DNA from: Saprospiraceae bacterium
GTDB lineage: Bacteria; Bacteroidota; Bacteroidia; Chitinophagales; Saprospiraceae
NCBI GenBank assembly: GCA_016713025.1
Contig: JADJPZ010000004.1
Span: 248,001 to 312,000, forward strand
DNA: 64,000 nucleotides
Direction: 5' to 3'
How positions within the stretch are numbered: the stretch's first letter is position 1; each line of letters begins with the position of its first letter. Positions 1-9,416 of the stretch are shown here, piece after piece. The position numbers were made by a program, and so were the translations under genes. The notes beneath the pieces were generated by a model. That model searched no databases. It was not told where the DNA came from and was given only the letters and a program-made list of their open reading frames with translations.

Positions 1-2
1 GT

Positions 3-368
3 TTTCTGGGAGCATGTATAGGATTTTTATGGCACAATTCATTTCCGGCCAGAGTATTTATGGGTGATACGGGTAGTCTGGCGATAGGCGGTATTATAGC
101 AGTATTGGCATTATTGCTACGCAAAGAACTTTTGATCCCGATACTGTGCGGCATCTTCGTGGCAGAAAATCTTTCAGTGATGCTTCAGGTGTCATACTTT
201 AAATATACCAAAAAGAAATATGGCGAAGGAAGGCGAATATTTAAGATGTCGCCATTACACCATCACTTCCAGAAATCCGGTATGCATGAGTCCAAGATTG
301 TGACTAGATTTTGGATTATAGGCATCATACTGGCGATAGTTTCTATACTGACACTTAAAATCAGATAA
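3..368 (+). CDS. mraY: Phospho-N-acetylmuramoyl-pentapeptide transferase MraY, C-terminal part
   Basis: MraY transfers phospho-MurNAc-pentapeptide to undecaprenyl phosphate at the inner face of the cytoplasmic membrane, making lipid I. The gene enters from outside the window; reading frame 3 is open from the first base and gives the family signature FMGDTGSLAIGG, so the ATG at position 60 is internal and not the start. The visible 121 residues include the conserved MGDTGSLA loop, the acidic-basic loop with PLHHHFQ (the MraY-type His motif), and the last two membrane helices ending at ILTLKIR. It ends 2 bp before murD, consistent with an operon of the dcw cluster. Identification rests on these motifs and on gene order and is very secure; only the N-terminal two thirds are missing. 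Confidence 0.96.
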   Translation, partial: FLGACIGFLWHNSFPARVFMGDTGSLAIGGIIAVLALLLRKELLIPILCGIFVAENLSVMLQVSYFKYTKKKYGEGRRIFKMSPLHHHFQKSGMHESKIVTRFWIIGIILAIVSILTLKIR

Positions 369-370
369 GT

Positions 371-1684
371 ATGAAAAAAGTAGTCATCATAGGAGCAGGA
401 GAAAGTGGGGTAGGAGCAGCATTACTTGCAAAGAAAAAAGGTTTGGATGTATTTGTAAGCGATTATGGTTTAATAGATGAAAAATTTAAAAAAGAGTTAA
501 CTGATTTTAATATCCCTTTTGAAGAAGGGGGACATGATTTTGATAAGGTTTTGGTAACTGAGGTGGTAATAAAAAGTCCCGGTGTTCCGGAACATGCGCC
601 AGTCCTGCGCATGTTAAAAGAACATGGACGGAAAGTAATTTCCGAGATTGAGTTTGGTCACTTATTTTTTTCCGGGCTGACCATAGCTGTAACAGGCTCA
701 AATGGGAAGACTACAGCATCGGGACTTTTATACCACATACTAAAGACAGGAGGATTGAATGTTGCCTTGGGCGGTAATTATGGCAAAAGTTATGCTCGTA
801 TACTGGCCGAAGACAACCCGAGGGTTATGGTTTTGGAGATATCCAGTTTTCAGCTGGATGATATTGATACTTTCAGACCAAACATCTCTATCCTGCTCAA
901 TATCACACCGGATCATCTCGACAGGTATGATTACAAAATGGCCAATTATGTGAATTCAAAATTTCGTATCACCATGAATCAAACAGAGTCCGATTACTTC
1001 ATTTATAATGGAGATGACGTCGAGATTAAAGACAAAATGTCTGAGTATACAGGCAAAGCCAAAAGGATCAGTATTACGACTGATAAATATACAAATGGGG
1101 TGCCATCAAAGGATGGGACCGGAAATTTTGAAATAAGTATTAAAGGAAAACACAACCTGTTCAATGCAGCTTGTACAGTAGAAGCAGCGAGAATCATGGG
1201 ACTTTCTGAAAGTAAAATTGCAGAAGGACTCAGAACTTTCAAAAACCTTCCGCACAGATTAGAAAGTTGTGGCGTGATCAATGGCGTGGAATTCATCAAT
1301 GATAGCAAGGCTACCAATGTGGATTCGGTTTATTATGCTCTTGATGCCATGACAAAACCTGTGATATGGATTGCCGGCGGTACAGACAAGGGCAATGATT
1401 ATAGTGTTTTGTTTCCATTAGTAGAGGAAAGAGTGAAAGCCTTAATCTGTCTTGGATTGGACAACGAAAAATTAAAGAATTCTTTTAAACCCCATATTCC
1501 AATTATTTACGAGTCGATTAAGGTTTCAGAAGTGGTGGAGACAGGACTGAAAGTGGCCGCACCCGGTGATGTAGTCCTGCTTTCTCCTGCTTGTGCAAGC
1601 TTTGACCTCTTTAAGAATTATATGGATCGAGGCGATCAGTTTAAAGAAGAAGTTGCCTTAAAAATGGAACATTTAAATAATTGA
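371..1684 (+). CDS. murD: UDP-N-acetylmuramoyl-L-alanine:D-glutamate ligase MurD
   Basis: Cytoplasmic ATP-dependent ligase that adds D-glutamate to UDP-MurNAc-L-Ala in peptidoglycan precursor synthesis. The 437-residue length is normal. Visible motifs: an N-terminal Rossmann-like GAGESGVG (residues 8-15), the Mur ligase P-loop GSNGKTT (109-115), HNLFNA (261-266), HRLE (295-298) and DSKATN (311-316), which are the standard order of the Mur ligase central and C-terminal domains. The start ATG lies 2 bp after the mraY stop and ftsW follows after about 19 bp, so it is co-transcribed in the cell wall/division cluster. Nothing unusual in the sequence. Confidence 0.97.
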   Translation: MKKVVIIGAGESGVGAALLAKKKGLDVFVSDYGLIDEKFKKELTDFNIPFEEGGHDFDKVLVTEVVIKSPGVPEHAPVLRMLKEHGRKVISEIEFGHLFFSGLTIAVTGSNGKTTASGLLYHILKTGGLNVALGGNYGKSYARILAEDNPRVMVLEISSFQLDDIDTFRPNISILLNITPDHLDRYDYKMANYVNSKFRITMNQTESDYFIYNGDDVEIKDKMSEYTGKAKRISITTDKYTNGVPSKDGTGNFEISIKGKHNLFNAACTVEAARIMGLSESKIAEGLRTFKNLPHRLESCGVINGVEFINDSKATNVDSVYYALDAMTKPVIWIAGGTDKGNDYSVLFPLVEERVKALICLGLDNEKLKNSFKPHIPIIYESIKVSEVVETGLKVAAPGDVVLLSPACASFDLFKNYMDRGDQFKEEVALKMEHLNN

Positions 1685-1703
1685 AATAATAAATCAAGAA
1701 AAG

Positions 1704-2885
1704 TTGAATATCACAACTGCATATTACAATCTAAAAGGCGACAGGTCAGTATGGCTGATTGTGCTTTTACTGAGTTTATTTTCTCTGTTGATTGTATATA
1801 GTACATCTGGCAGTCAGGTATATAAGTTCAATACAAGTCATGGTACGGAATATTACCTCATCAGACAGTTGCTTTTTATTGGCGTTGGTTTGCTGGTGAC
1901 ATATACCTTGTATAGACTACATTATATGGTTTATGCCAAACTTGCGCCTATACTTATGATTATTGCGGTACCGCTGCTGGTTTACACAGCTTTGTTTGGA
2001 CCTGAGATAAATGATGCTTCACGATGGATAAAGATACCAATACTTGAACTGTCATTTCAAACATCTGATTTTGCTAAAGTGGCTTTGATTATGTTTGTCG
2101 CAAGATCTTTGGCGATAAGGCAGGATTATATCAAAGATTTTAAGGGGGCCTTTGTGCCTATCATTGCTCCGGTTATTTTGTTTTGTGCATTGATAGCTCC
2201 ATCCAACTTATCGACAGCGGTATTACTATTTGTTACTTGTTTCCTGATGATGTTTATCGGGCGTATCTCTTTGAAATATGTTTTCCTTTTGGTCTTGTTA
2301 GGTGCTGTTGTATTTGCCGGTTTATTTATCATTGGACAATATTTTCCGGAGCACTTCAGAGTCGAGACATGGTTGAGCAGAATTAATGATTTTCTTTATT
2401 CTGACGGCTCATTTCAGGTACAGCAGTCCAAGATTGCCATTGCCGAAGGCGGTATGTTTGGTTTGGGCCCGGGCAATAGTATTCAGAGAAATCTATTACC
2501 TTATGCGTATGCTGATTTTATTTATGCCATTATATGCGAGGAGTACGGATTTATAGGAGGTGTGCTCATATTGTTGATGTACTTGTGGTTGCTTATAAGG
2601 ACTGTGAGTCTGGTCACAAGATGCCCTAAAACGTTTGGAGCAATGTTGGCCATAGGACTTACATTAAATATCGTGATAACAGCATTTGCCAATATAGCAG
2701 TATCAGTGAAGTTGGTACCGGCGACAGGTCTTACATTACCGATGATCAGTATGGGAGGCACATCATTTTTATTCACCTGTGCTTCTTTTGGAATCATATT
2801 GAGTATCAGCAGATATGTGGAGCAGGCATTTGAAGATAAGAAGCAACTTGAAAAACTGGAAGCTGATGGCACGAGTGATCATTAG
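1704..2885 (+). CDS. ftsW: Septal peptidoglycan polymerase FtsW (SEDS family)
   Basis: Multi-pass membrane glycosyltransferase of the SEDS family that polymerises lipid II at the division septum together with a class B PBP. The 393-residue protein starts with a short cytoplasmic segment and a helix (WLIVLLLSLFSLLIVYSTSG), the usual FtsW/RodA beginning, and contains late conserved segments such as GGMFGLGPGNSIQRNLLPYA and LPMISMGGTSFL. The start is a TTG at 1704: no in-frame ATG precedes the first helix after the murD stop, and the next in-frame ATG would remove it. The last 20 bp overlap the start of murG. FtsW rather than RodA is favoured by the location between murD and murG. Confidence 0.93.
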   Translation: MNITTAYYNLKGDRSVWLIVLLLSLFSLLIVYSTSGSQVYKFNTSHGTEYYLIRQLLFIGVGLLVTYTLYRLHYMVYAKLAPILMIIAVPLLVYTALFGPEINDASRWIKIPILELSFQTSDFAKVALIMFVARSLAIRQDYIKDFKGAFVPIIAPVILFCALIAPSNLSTAVLLFVTCFLMMFIGRISLKYVFLLVLLGAVVFAGLFIIGQYFPEHFRVETWLSRINDFLYSDGSFQVQQSKIAIAEGGMFGLGPGNSIQRNLLPYAYADFIYAIICEEYGFIGGVLILLMYLWLLIRTVSLVTRCPKTFGAMLAIGLTLNIVITAFANIAVSVKLVPATGLTLPMISMGGTSFLFTCASFGIILSISRYVEQAFEDKKQLEKLEADGTSDH

Positions 2886-3966
2886 TGGAGGAGGTACAGG
2901 AGGCCATGTTTTTCCTGCCATTGCAATAGCAGATGCGCTTAAATCCTTAAGGCCAGACTTGGATATATTGTTTGTGGGTGCTGAGGGTAAAATTGAAATG
3001 GAAAAAGTCCCGAAAGCGGGATATAAAATAGTTGGATTAAATATAGCTGGTTTTCAAAGGAAACTGACATTCAAAAATTTATTATTTCCTTTTAAACTTG
3101 CCGCCAGCATGATAAAGGCGATAAATATAGTCCGAAGTTTTAAGCCTGATGTAGCTGTAGGAGTAGGTGGATATGCCAGCGGACCTGTTTTGAAAATCGC
3201 CAATACATTTGGTATACCAACAGTACTGCAGGAGCAAAATTCATTTGCAGGAGTGACCAATAGAATCCTGGCTGCAAAGGCAGCACTGATTTGCGTGGCT
3301 TATGATGGAATGGAAAGATTTTTTCCAAAACAAAAAATTTTATTTACAGGAAATCCGGTACGTAAAGACATACTGGACAATATAAAGAAACAGAACGAAG
3401 CGTTAGAAACCTTAGGTTTGGATCAAAATAAGAAAACATTACTCATTTTTGGCGGTAGTCTTGGCGCCAGAACGATCAACGAAGCTATCCGATCTAATGC
3501 AGAATCTCTGATGTCTATGGAAGACATTAATATCATTTGGCAGGTTGGCAAGATTTATTGTGATGAATACAAAACCTGTGTTCTTGCCAGCCGGCCGAAT
3601 GTAAAAATACTTCCATTTATTGAAAACATGGACATTGCTTACAGTGCGGCTGATGTGGTCATTTGCAGAGCAGGAGCTCTGACGGTTTCAGAACTGGCGG
3701 TGCTTGGCAAAGCAAGTATTCTGATACCTTCACCCAATGTGGCAGAAGACCATCAGACAGTCAACGCCATGTCTTTGGTTAGTAGAGATGCAGCAGTTCT
3801 TGTAAAAGACAATGAAGCGAAAGAAATGCTTATCAGTGAAGTGAATCGATTGCTTTACGATGATTATAAACTTAAAAGTCTTCGGGAAAATATTAAATAT
3901 TTTGGGAGACCACAGGCAGCTATAAAGATAGCTGAGGAAATTTTGAAATTGTGTAAAAATGCATAG
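2866..3966 (+). CDS. murG: UDP-GlcNAc:lipid I N-acetylglucosaminyltransferase MurG
   Basis: Peripheral inner-membrane GT28 glycosyltransferase converting lipid I to lipid II. I place the start at the ATG at 2866 (366 residues), because this puts the donor/acceptor loop GGGTGGH at residues 8-14 as in the family. An upstream in-frame ATG at 2815 would add 17 residues that read out of the ftsW coding sequence and look non-homologous. Further MurG features are GGYASGPV in the N-domain, the FGGSLGARTIN linker motif, and the C-terminal UDP-binding stretch ICRAGALTVSELA with the HQT element. It overlaps ftsW by 20 bp and murC by 8 bp, so translation is probably coupled. Confidence 0.96.
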   Translation: MARVIISGGGTGGHVFPAIAIADALKSLRPDLDILFVGAEGKIEMEKVPKAGYKIVGLNIAGFQRKLTFKNLLFPFKLAASMIKAINIVRSFKPDVAVGVGGYASGPVLKIANTFGIPTVLQEQNSFAGVTNRILAAKAALICVAYDGMERFFPKQKILFTGNPVRKDILDNIKKQNEALETLGLDQNKKTLLIFGGSLGARTINEAIRSNAESLMSMEDINIIWQVGKIYCDEYKTCVLASRPNVKILPFIENMDIAYSAADVVICRAGALTVSELAVLGKASILIPSPNVAEDHQTVNAMSLVSRDAAVLVKDNEAKEMLISEVNRLLYDDYKLKSLRENIKYFGRPQAAIKIAEEILKLCKNA

Positions 3967-5347
3967 TGTGAAGCTGGATGATGTCAAACATGTCTATTTC
4001 ATAGGTATCGGTGGTATCGGAATGAGTGCGATAGCAAGGTATTTTGCTGCTCAGGGTAAAGAAGTCTCTGGGTATGACAAGACTAAAACCACCCTGACAG
4101 ACACCCTGCAAAACGAGGGAATGAAAATTCATTACGATGATACCTTAGAATCCATACCTGCATACATCGACCTGATCATATACACACCTGCTATACCAAA
4201 AGACCACATGGGATTTAATTTCCTGATGCAGTCCGGTAAACCCATGATTAAACGGTCAGAGGCTTTGGGATGGATCAGCAATGAGAAAAAATCGATTGGC
4301 GTAGCGGGCACTCACGGCAAAACCACGACCAGTTCGCTGATCACACATGTCTTAAAGGTAGGAGGAATAGATGTTTCGGCTTTTCTGGGTGGTATCACTT
4401 TGGACTATAATAGCAACTTCGTGATTGGCAAAAGTGATGTTGTAGTACTGGAAGCAGATGAGTATGACAGATCATTTTTGAGGTTGAGTCCATTTATAGC
4501 GACAATATCCTCCATGGATCCTGATCATCTGGACATATATGGTGATGCTTCATCCATGATAGCAAGCGGATACAAAGCATATGTGGCGCGCATCAGGGAC
4601 AATGGTTATCTCATAGTGAAGGAAGGGTTGCTGAATGTTTTTACAGTAAGTGAGTTATTGGAATTGTACAATCGGGGCATTAGTGTATATGAGTACGGAT
4701 ATAGAAAAGGTCAGATTCAAATATCAGATATTCGTGTGGAAAATGGAAGATATGTTTTTGATTATAACGGCCTTGGGAAGGAAATAAAATCGATTGTTTT
4801 GAATATGCCCGGAGGTCACAATGTTGAAAATGCATGTGTCGCGGTTTCAGTGGGTATTTTGAATGACGTAGCTGAAGGAGATATCAGAAAGGCATTATCC
4901 GGTTTCAAAGGAATACTGAGAAGATTTGAAAGAGTAGTGGAAAATGATAAAGTGGTGTATGTAGATGATTATGCGCATCATCCGAGTGAACTGAAAGTAG
5001 CTATTGATGCGGCCAGAACATTATATCCGGGTAGAAAGCTTACCGGAATTTTTCAGCCTCATCTTTACAGCAGGACAAAAGATTTTGTTGATGGATTTGT
5101 TGAGGAACTGGACAAATTGGATGAAGTTATTTTGATGGACATATATCCGGCCAGAGAACTTCCTATCGAGGGTGTCACATCTGAAATCATTTTTAACAAG
5201 ATGAAAAACAGTAATAAAAAAATGGTCACCAAAGAAAGTCTTATGTCAGTGCTTCAGGATATTGAAAGTGAGGTTTGGTTGACTTTGGGTGCCGGAGACA
5301 TAGACACTTTTGTTCCGAAGATTAAAGAAATGTTATTAAAAGAATAA
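3959..5347 (+). CDS. murC: UDP-N-acetylmuramate:L-alanine ligase MurC
   Basis: Cytoplasmic ligase adding the first amino acid, L-alanine, to UDP-MurNAc. The 462-residue protein shows the MurC N-terminal nucleotide-sugar motif GIGGIGMS (16-23), P-loop GTHGKTT (117-123), the acidic EADEYDRSF segment (about 165-173) that distinguishes MurC/Mpl from other Mur ligases, and DDYAHHPSE (336-344). Mpl is unlikely because the gene sits between murG and ftsQ. The start overlaps the murG end by 8 bp. Ligands and chemistry are inferred from the family; all catalytic motifs appear intact. Confidence 0.97.
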   Translation: MHSVKLDDVKHVYFIGIGGIGMSAIARYFAAQGKEVSGYDKTKTTLTDTLQNEGMKIHYDDTLESIPAYIDLIIYTPAIPKDHMGFNFLMQSGKPMIKRSEALGWISNEKKSIGVAGTHGKTTTSSLITHVLKVGGIDVSAFLGGITLDYNSNFVIGKSDVVVLEADEYDRSFLRLSPFIATISSMDPDHLDIYGDASSMIASGYKAYVARIRDNGYLIVKEGLLNVFTVSELLELYNRGISVYEYGYRKGQIQISDIRVENGRYVFDYNGLGKEIKSIVLNMPGGHNVENACVAVSVGILNDVAEGDIRKALSGFKGILRRFERVVENDKVVYVDDYAHHPSELKVAIDAARTLYPGRKLTGIFQPHLYSRTKDFVDGFVEELDKLDEVILMDIYPARELPIEGVTSEIIFNKMKNSNKKMVTKESLMSVLQDIESEVWLTLGAGDIDTFVPKIKEMLLKE

Positions 5348-5402
5348 AAATTGTAGAAGAATTTTGTACTGCTGGGTATATAGCAGGAGCAATAATAAGA
5401 TA

Positions 5403-6302
5403 ATGGAAAACGAAAGTAGAAAATATAATTGGAAAAAAATCAGAGATACCTTTATTTGGTTGACACTGATCACAGGTATATCTGTTCTGCTGTTCTTTGC
5501 CGTGAAAAATAAGGCAAACGCCAGAGTAAAGACACTGGTAGTCAATATAGAAGGAGTAAAAGATAATGAACATCTGATTTCTGAAAAGGAAATTTTGAAA
5601 ATTCTTACTGAATCTGCCGGAAAACCAATCACAAAATCAAATATCAGTACCTTAAATCTGAGAAGACTTGAAGCAAAGCTGAATAAGGATAAAAGGATCG
5701 AAAAAGCGGATATTTATTTTGATTCCAATAACAGGCTGAATGTAAGGATAGTACAGAAAAAACCTGTGATGAGGGTGATAGATAATGCAGGAACTGAATA
5801 TTACCTTGATGAAAATTGTAAAAAAGTGCCGGTGACAAGGGGGAACTCCATAAGAGTACCGGTTGTGACGGGTATCAGAGATAGTTTTAATGTAAAGATG
5901 GTCGTGTCAGACAAGCCGTCCAGGATGAAAGATGTTTTTACCATCATGAAGTATATCTCTGAGGACGAGTTTTTGTCAGCACTGATAGAGCAGGCACATG
6001 TTGAAAACGATAGCATCGGTGATATAGTGTTGATACCGAAAATCGGAAGACAAAAACTCATTTTCGGATCTGCGCAGGACATGGAAGCTAAATTTGACAA
6101 TCTAAAGATATTTTATAGAGACGGACTCCCCAAACGTGGATGGAATCGTGATAAAATTTTGAACTTAAAATATACAAATCAGGTCATAGCCACATTGGTC
6201 AATCCTGAAACAGCTGAAAGAATTAAAGCTGTCATGAGTGATTCATTGCAGGCTTCTTTGATCAATTCTGTAAACAATAATATCAAGAGTATTCATCATT
6301 AA
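5403..6302 (+). CDS. ftsQ: Cell division protein FtsQ/DivIB-like
   Basis: Bitopic division protein linking early and late divisome parts. From the chosen ATG at 5403 the protein is 299 residues: a short basic cytoplasmic tail, one membrane helix (IWLTLITGISVLLFFAV), then a periplasmic POTRA-like region beginning around VKTLVVNIEGVKDNEHLISEKEIL, followed by a beta domain. An ATG at 5364 would add 13 residues without family support, while the 5403 start has an aggag-like ribosome site about 15 bp upstream. FtsQ sequences are poorly conserved, so the call rests on topology plus position between murC and ftsA. Confidence 0.88.
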   Translation: MENESRKYNWKKIRDTFIWLTLITGISVLLFFAVKNKANARVKTLVVNIEGVKDNEHLISEKEILKILTESAGKPITKSNISTLNLRRLEAKLNKDKRIEKADIYFDSNNRLNVRIVQKKPVMRVIDNAGTEYYLDENCKKVPVTRGNSIRVPVVTGIRDSFNVKMVVSDKPSRMKDVFTIMKYISEDEFLSALIEQAHVENDSIGDIVLIPKIGRQKLIFGSAQDMEAKFDNLKIFYRDGLPKRGWNRDKILNLKYTNQVIATLVNPETAERIKAVMSDSLQASLINSVNNNIKSIHH

Positions 6303-6314
6303 ATAATTTGTACT

Positions 6315-7070
6315 ATGAACGATCAGGTAAAATTAAAAAACACAGCAGTTGCCCTTGATATCGGGACAACAAAGGTATGCGCCATTGCCGGCCAGCTCAA
6401 TGAGTATGGTAAACTGGAAATAGTTGGTATGGGTGTAGTGCGCTCTGAAGGAGTATCCAGAGGTGTGGTTTCCAATATTGATAAGACAGTTAAAGCTATA
6501 AGGGAAGCTGTGGATATTGCCGAAAGAAATGCTCATTGCAAGTTCAAAATTGTTCATGTCGGAATAGCCGGACAACACATTAAAAGTTTGCACCATCATG
6601 GATTATTGGTTCGTCATGATTCCAATACTGAGATCAATCAGGACGATATTGATAAATTGATAAAGGACATGTATAAGCTTGTACTGCCTCCCGGAGACAA
6701 AATTTTACACGTTGTGCCCCAAGAGTATACCGTTGATGATGAACAGGATATATTCGATCCGATAGGTATGTCAGGAGTCAGGCTTGAAGCCAATTTCCAT
6801 ATCATCACAGGTCAGATATCTGCTAGCAGAAATATTCTCAGGTGTGTGGAAAAGGCAGGATTGGAAGTGGCAGACGTCACTCTTGAACCAATCGCATCAG
6901 CTGCTTCAGTACTCAGCGAAGAAGAGAAAGAAGCTGGTGTAGCCCTCGTCGATATTGGCGGCGGCACCACTGATATCACTATATTCAAAGACGGTATCAT
7001 CAGACACACATGTGTTATTCCATTTGGTGGGAATGTTATTACCAGAGATATCAGGAAGGGTGTACAGTGA
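6315..7070 (+). CDS. ftsA: Cell division protein FtsA, N-terminal part (frame broken)
   Basis: FtsA is the actin-like membrane anchor of the FtsZ ring. This 5' portion encodes the phosphate-1 motif (ALDIGTTKVCAIAG, near residue 12), the FtsA-specific SHS2/1C subdomain (about residues 80-165) and the phosphate-2 motif VDIGGGTTDITIF near residue 213. The frame then runs to a premature TGA at 7068-7070, just after ITRDIRKGVQ. The family expects a DI-x-EGC stretch here, and it is present in the next frame from 7055. A single missing base between 7053 and 7055 therefore explains the break. The repaired gene would span 6315-7723 and encode about 469 residues. See the following entry for the second half. 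Confidence 0.93.
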   Translation: MNDQVKLKNTAVALDIGTTKVCAIAGQLNEYGKLEIVGMGVVRSEGVSRGVVSNIDKTVKAIREAVDIAERNAHCKFKIVHVGIAGQHIKSLHHHGLLVRHDSNTEINQDDIDKLIKDMYKLVLPPGDKILHVVPQEYTVDDEQDIFDPIGMSGVRLEANFHIITGQISASRNILRCVEKAGLEVADVTLEPIASAASVLSEEEKEAGVALVDIGGGTTDITIFKDGIIRHTCVIPFGGNVITRDIRKGVQ

Positions 7071-7723
7071 TGAATGAGCAAGCTGAAAAACTGAAAATTA
7101 AATTTGGATCGGCGATGGCTGACGAAATTGTGGACAATAGAATTATCACCATTCCTGGCTTTAAGGGCATAGAGCATAAAGAAATTTCTGAAAAAAATCT
7201 CGCAAGAATCATTCAGGCAAGAACAGAAGAAATATTTGATTATGTGCTTTGGGAAATCAGAAGATCGGGGTACGACAACAAACTAATAGCAGGTATGGTA
7301 CTTACCGGTGGGGGTTCTTTATTGAAGCATATAGATCTTCTCTCGGAATACCACACTGGCTTACCGACCAGAGTAGGTCAGCCTATAGAACATTTAGCTC
7401 ATGGATATTCGAGTCAGTTGGCAAGTCCTATATTTGCAACAGCAGTTGGATTATTAAAACATACTATCGACAATTATGGTGGAAAAACCAGTTATGTCGA
7501 GGAGTTTACAAGAATCACTGAAGATGCCAAGAGTTATGACCCTTATACTGCTGTGCAAAAAAATCTGAACAATCAAAACAATACTGCCGGAAATCAGGAA
7601 GATGAAAGCACAGATGACGAACAAGTTAATGAAAATGTAGGACCAAAGAAAAAAGGTTTGTTCAATAAGTTATTTACACTTACAAAAGATTTTTTTGAGA
7701 CAGTTCCTGATTCTGACTTTTAA
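7055..7723 (+). CDS. ftsA: Cell division protein FtsA, C-terminal part (frame broken)
   Basis: This is the continuation of ftsA in the shifted frame, starting at EGCTVMNEQAEKLKIKFGSA, which matches the helix after phosphate-2 in FtsA. It holds the adenosine-binding motif MVLTGGGSLLKHID and the IEHLAHGYSSQLASPIFATAVGL stretch, followed by an acidic, glutamine/asparagine-rich linker and a C-terminal amphipathic helix (KKKGLFNKLFTLTKDFF) that fits the FtsA membrane-targeting sequence. An in-frame ATG exists at 7070, but it lies inside the actin fold, so an independent protein is unlikely. ftsZ begins 35 bp downstream. Confidence 0.9.
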   Translation, partial: EGCTVMNEQAEKLKIKFGSAMADEIVDNRIITIPGFKGIEHKEISEKNLARIIQARTEEIFDYVLWEIRRSGYDNKLIAGMVLTGGGSLLKHIDLLSEYHTGLPTRVGQPIEHLAHGYSSQLASPIFATAVGLLKHTIDNYGGKTSYVEEFTRITEDAKSYDPYTAVQKNLNNQNNTAGNQEDESTDDEQVNENVGPKKKGLFNKLFTLTKDFFETVPDSDF

Positions 7724-7758
7724 CACTTATTTTTTTAATCAACTGAAATTGTACAAAT

Positions 7759-9192
7759 ATGAAATTCGATATTCCAACAAATGAAAAATCAATAATAAAA
7801 GTTATAGGTGTAGGCGGAGGTGGCGGAAATGCAGTGGGACATATGTTCAGACAAGGTATCACCGGTGTTGATTTTGCCATATGCAATACAGATGCACAAG
7901 CAATGGAAAGTAGTCCTGTCACAGTCAAAATTTCACTCGGTCCCAACCTGACAGAAGGTCGTGGAGCTGGAAGTATGCCGGAGGTGGGTAAACAATCATG
8001 TATTGAGTCTATAGAAGATATCCGAAACTGGCTCCTGGATGGTACCAAAATGCTCTTTATTACAGCCGGAATGGGAGGCGGCACGGGTACCGGAGCTGCA
8101 CCGATCATCGCAAAAGTGGCAAGAGAAATGGGTATACTGACTGTTGCCATCATCACTCTGCCTTTTAAGTTTGAGGGATTGAGACGGCAGCGTCAGGCAC
8201 ATGAAGGTCTGGAACAACTGAAGAAAAATGTAGACTCGATTCTGGTGATCAGTAATGACAAGATGAAAATGATCCATGGCAATCTGGCACTTTCTGCTGC
8301 ATTTGGTCAGGCGGATGATATTCTGACCACCGCAGCAAAAGGTATTGCCGAAATCATCACTGTTCCGGGTTATATTAATGTGGACTTTGAAGATGTCAAC
8401 ACGGTCATGCGCAATAGTGGAGTTGCTATCATGGGTAGTGCGATGGCTGATGGCGATGATAGAGCCACCAAAGCTATCAATGCGGCTTTGAGCTCTCCAT
8501 TGCTGGAAGATAACGATATCAGAGGTGCCCAGCATATCCTACTGAATATCACATCAGGCACGAAAGAAGTGACTATGGACGAGATAGGCGAAATCACTGA
8601 GCATGTACAGGAAGAAGCGGGATATGGTACTGACCTGATATGGGGTAATTGTAAAGATGAATCGTTAGGAGAAAAACTGATGATCACTCTTATAGCAACA
8701 GGTTTCCGGGAGGGTAGTACAAAAAAACGAGATATAGTACCCGAAAAAGTAAAAGTCGCATTAGAAAGTGAAAGGATAGAAAGTACATTTGTCGAACAGG
8801 ATTACACGGTATTTGATTTTGAAGAAAGTCACTCAGAAAATGTGGTTGATTTCGATCAGGATGATGTAAAAAATACAATAAATATGCTTGGTGTAAAATC
8901 CGATGACCCTTTTGTATCTAAAAAAGGAATTCTTTCTGAAGAACTCCGCAAGAAAAGTGAAGCAGATGCAGCTCGCAGAGAATATCTTCGGAAGAGCAAC
9001 AGCAAGCCCTTAGACAATCCAAAAATCATTTCAGATATGGAAAATGTCCCGGCTTACGCAAGAAGAAATGTAACCCTTGATGAGACGCATAAGAATAATG
9101 GTCGTCAGAACTCCGGCTATACAGTTAATATGGATGATGACAATAATGCATTCTTGTCAAACAATTCATATCTGTACAATAATGTTGATTGA
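7759..9192 (+). CDS. ftsZ: Cell division GTPase FtsZ
   Basis: Tubulin-like GTPase that forms the cytokinetic ring. The 477-residue protein has the N-terminal GVGGGGGNAVGHM loop (17-29), the tubulin signature GGGTGTG (106-112) and the T7 catalytic loop NVDFED (207-212). The long variable C-terminal linker (after about residue 320) carries the short peptide NVPAYARRNV near residue 433, which may be the partner-binding peptide normally found near the C-terminus, followed by a non-conserved Asn-rich tail of about 35 residues. It is the last gene of the cluster: a strong hairpin terminator follows at 9211-9240. Confidence 0.98.
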   Translation: MKFDIPTNEKSIIKVIGVGGGGGNAVGHMFRQGITGVDFAICNTDAQAMESSPVTVKISLGPNLTEGRGAGSMPEVGKQSCIESIEDIRNWLLDGTKMLFITAGMGGGTGTGAAPIIAKVAREMGILTVAIITLPFKFEGLRRQRQAHEGLEQLKKNVDSILVISNDKMKMIHGNLALSAAFGQADDILTTAAKGIAEIITVPGYINVDFEDVNTVMRNSGVAIMGSAMADGDDRATKAINAALSSPLLEDNDIRGAQHILLNITSGTKEVTMDEIGEITEHVQEEAGYGTDLIWGNCKDESLGEKLMITLIATGFREGSTKKRDIVPEKVKVALESERIESTFVEQDYTVFDFEESHSENVVDFDQDDVKNTINMLGVKSDDPFVSKKGILSEELRKKSEADAARREYLRKSNSKPLDNPKIISDMENVPAYARRNVTLDETHKNNGRQNSGYTVNMDDDNNAFLSNNSYLYNNVD

Positions 9193-9210
9193 TGTTTAAA
9201 ATAAGAGTGA

Positions 9211-9240
9211 TTCCGGGAGTTAAAATGCTCCCGGAATTTT
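9211..9240 (+). terminator. Intrinsic terminator after ftsZ
   Basis: A perfect 9-bp stem (TTCCGGGAG at 9211-9219 with CTCCCGGAA at 9228-9236), an 8-nt loop and a following TTTT. It sits 18 bp after the ftsZ stop and closes the dcw operon. Confidence 0.85.
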
Positions 9241-9416
9241 AAAAAGAATATCTCTGATATCGTTTATATTAAAGACAACTTTGTCACAACCTGAAGTAGA
9301 ATAGAATCCAGAAGAGAACCGCAAAAGCGGCAATAGATTGATGTATTTCAGTCTTTTCAATTACGGATTTTCGTCTTTATTTATAAACTTTTTTTTGAGA
9401 TTGGTTTATTAATTAC

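Noticed and set aside
2815..2865. Upstream start giving MurG 17 extra residues
   Set aside because: These codons are inside ftsW and the GGGTGGH loop fits the family only with the start at 2866.
7040..7073. Programmed ribosomal frameshift in ftsA
   Set aside because: There is no heptameric slippery sequence or strong downstream structure, and FtsA is not known to need one. A missing base is simpler.
7680..8535. Long minus-strand frames (158 and 179 codons) opposite ftsZ
   Set aside because: They overlap the highly conserved ftsZ coding sequence and show no protein-like features.
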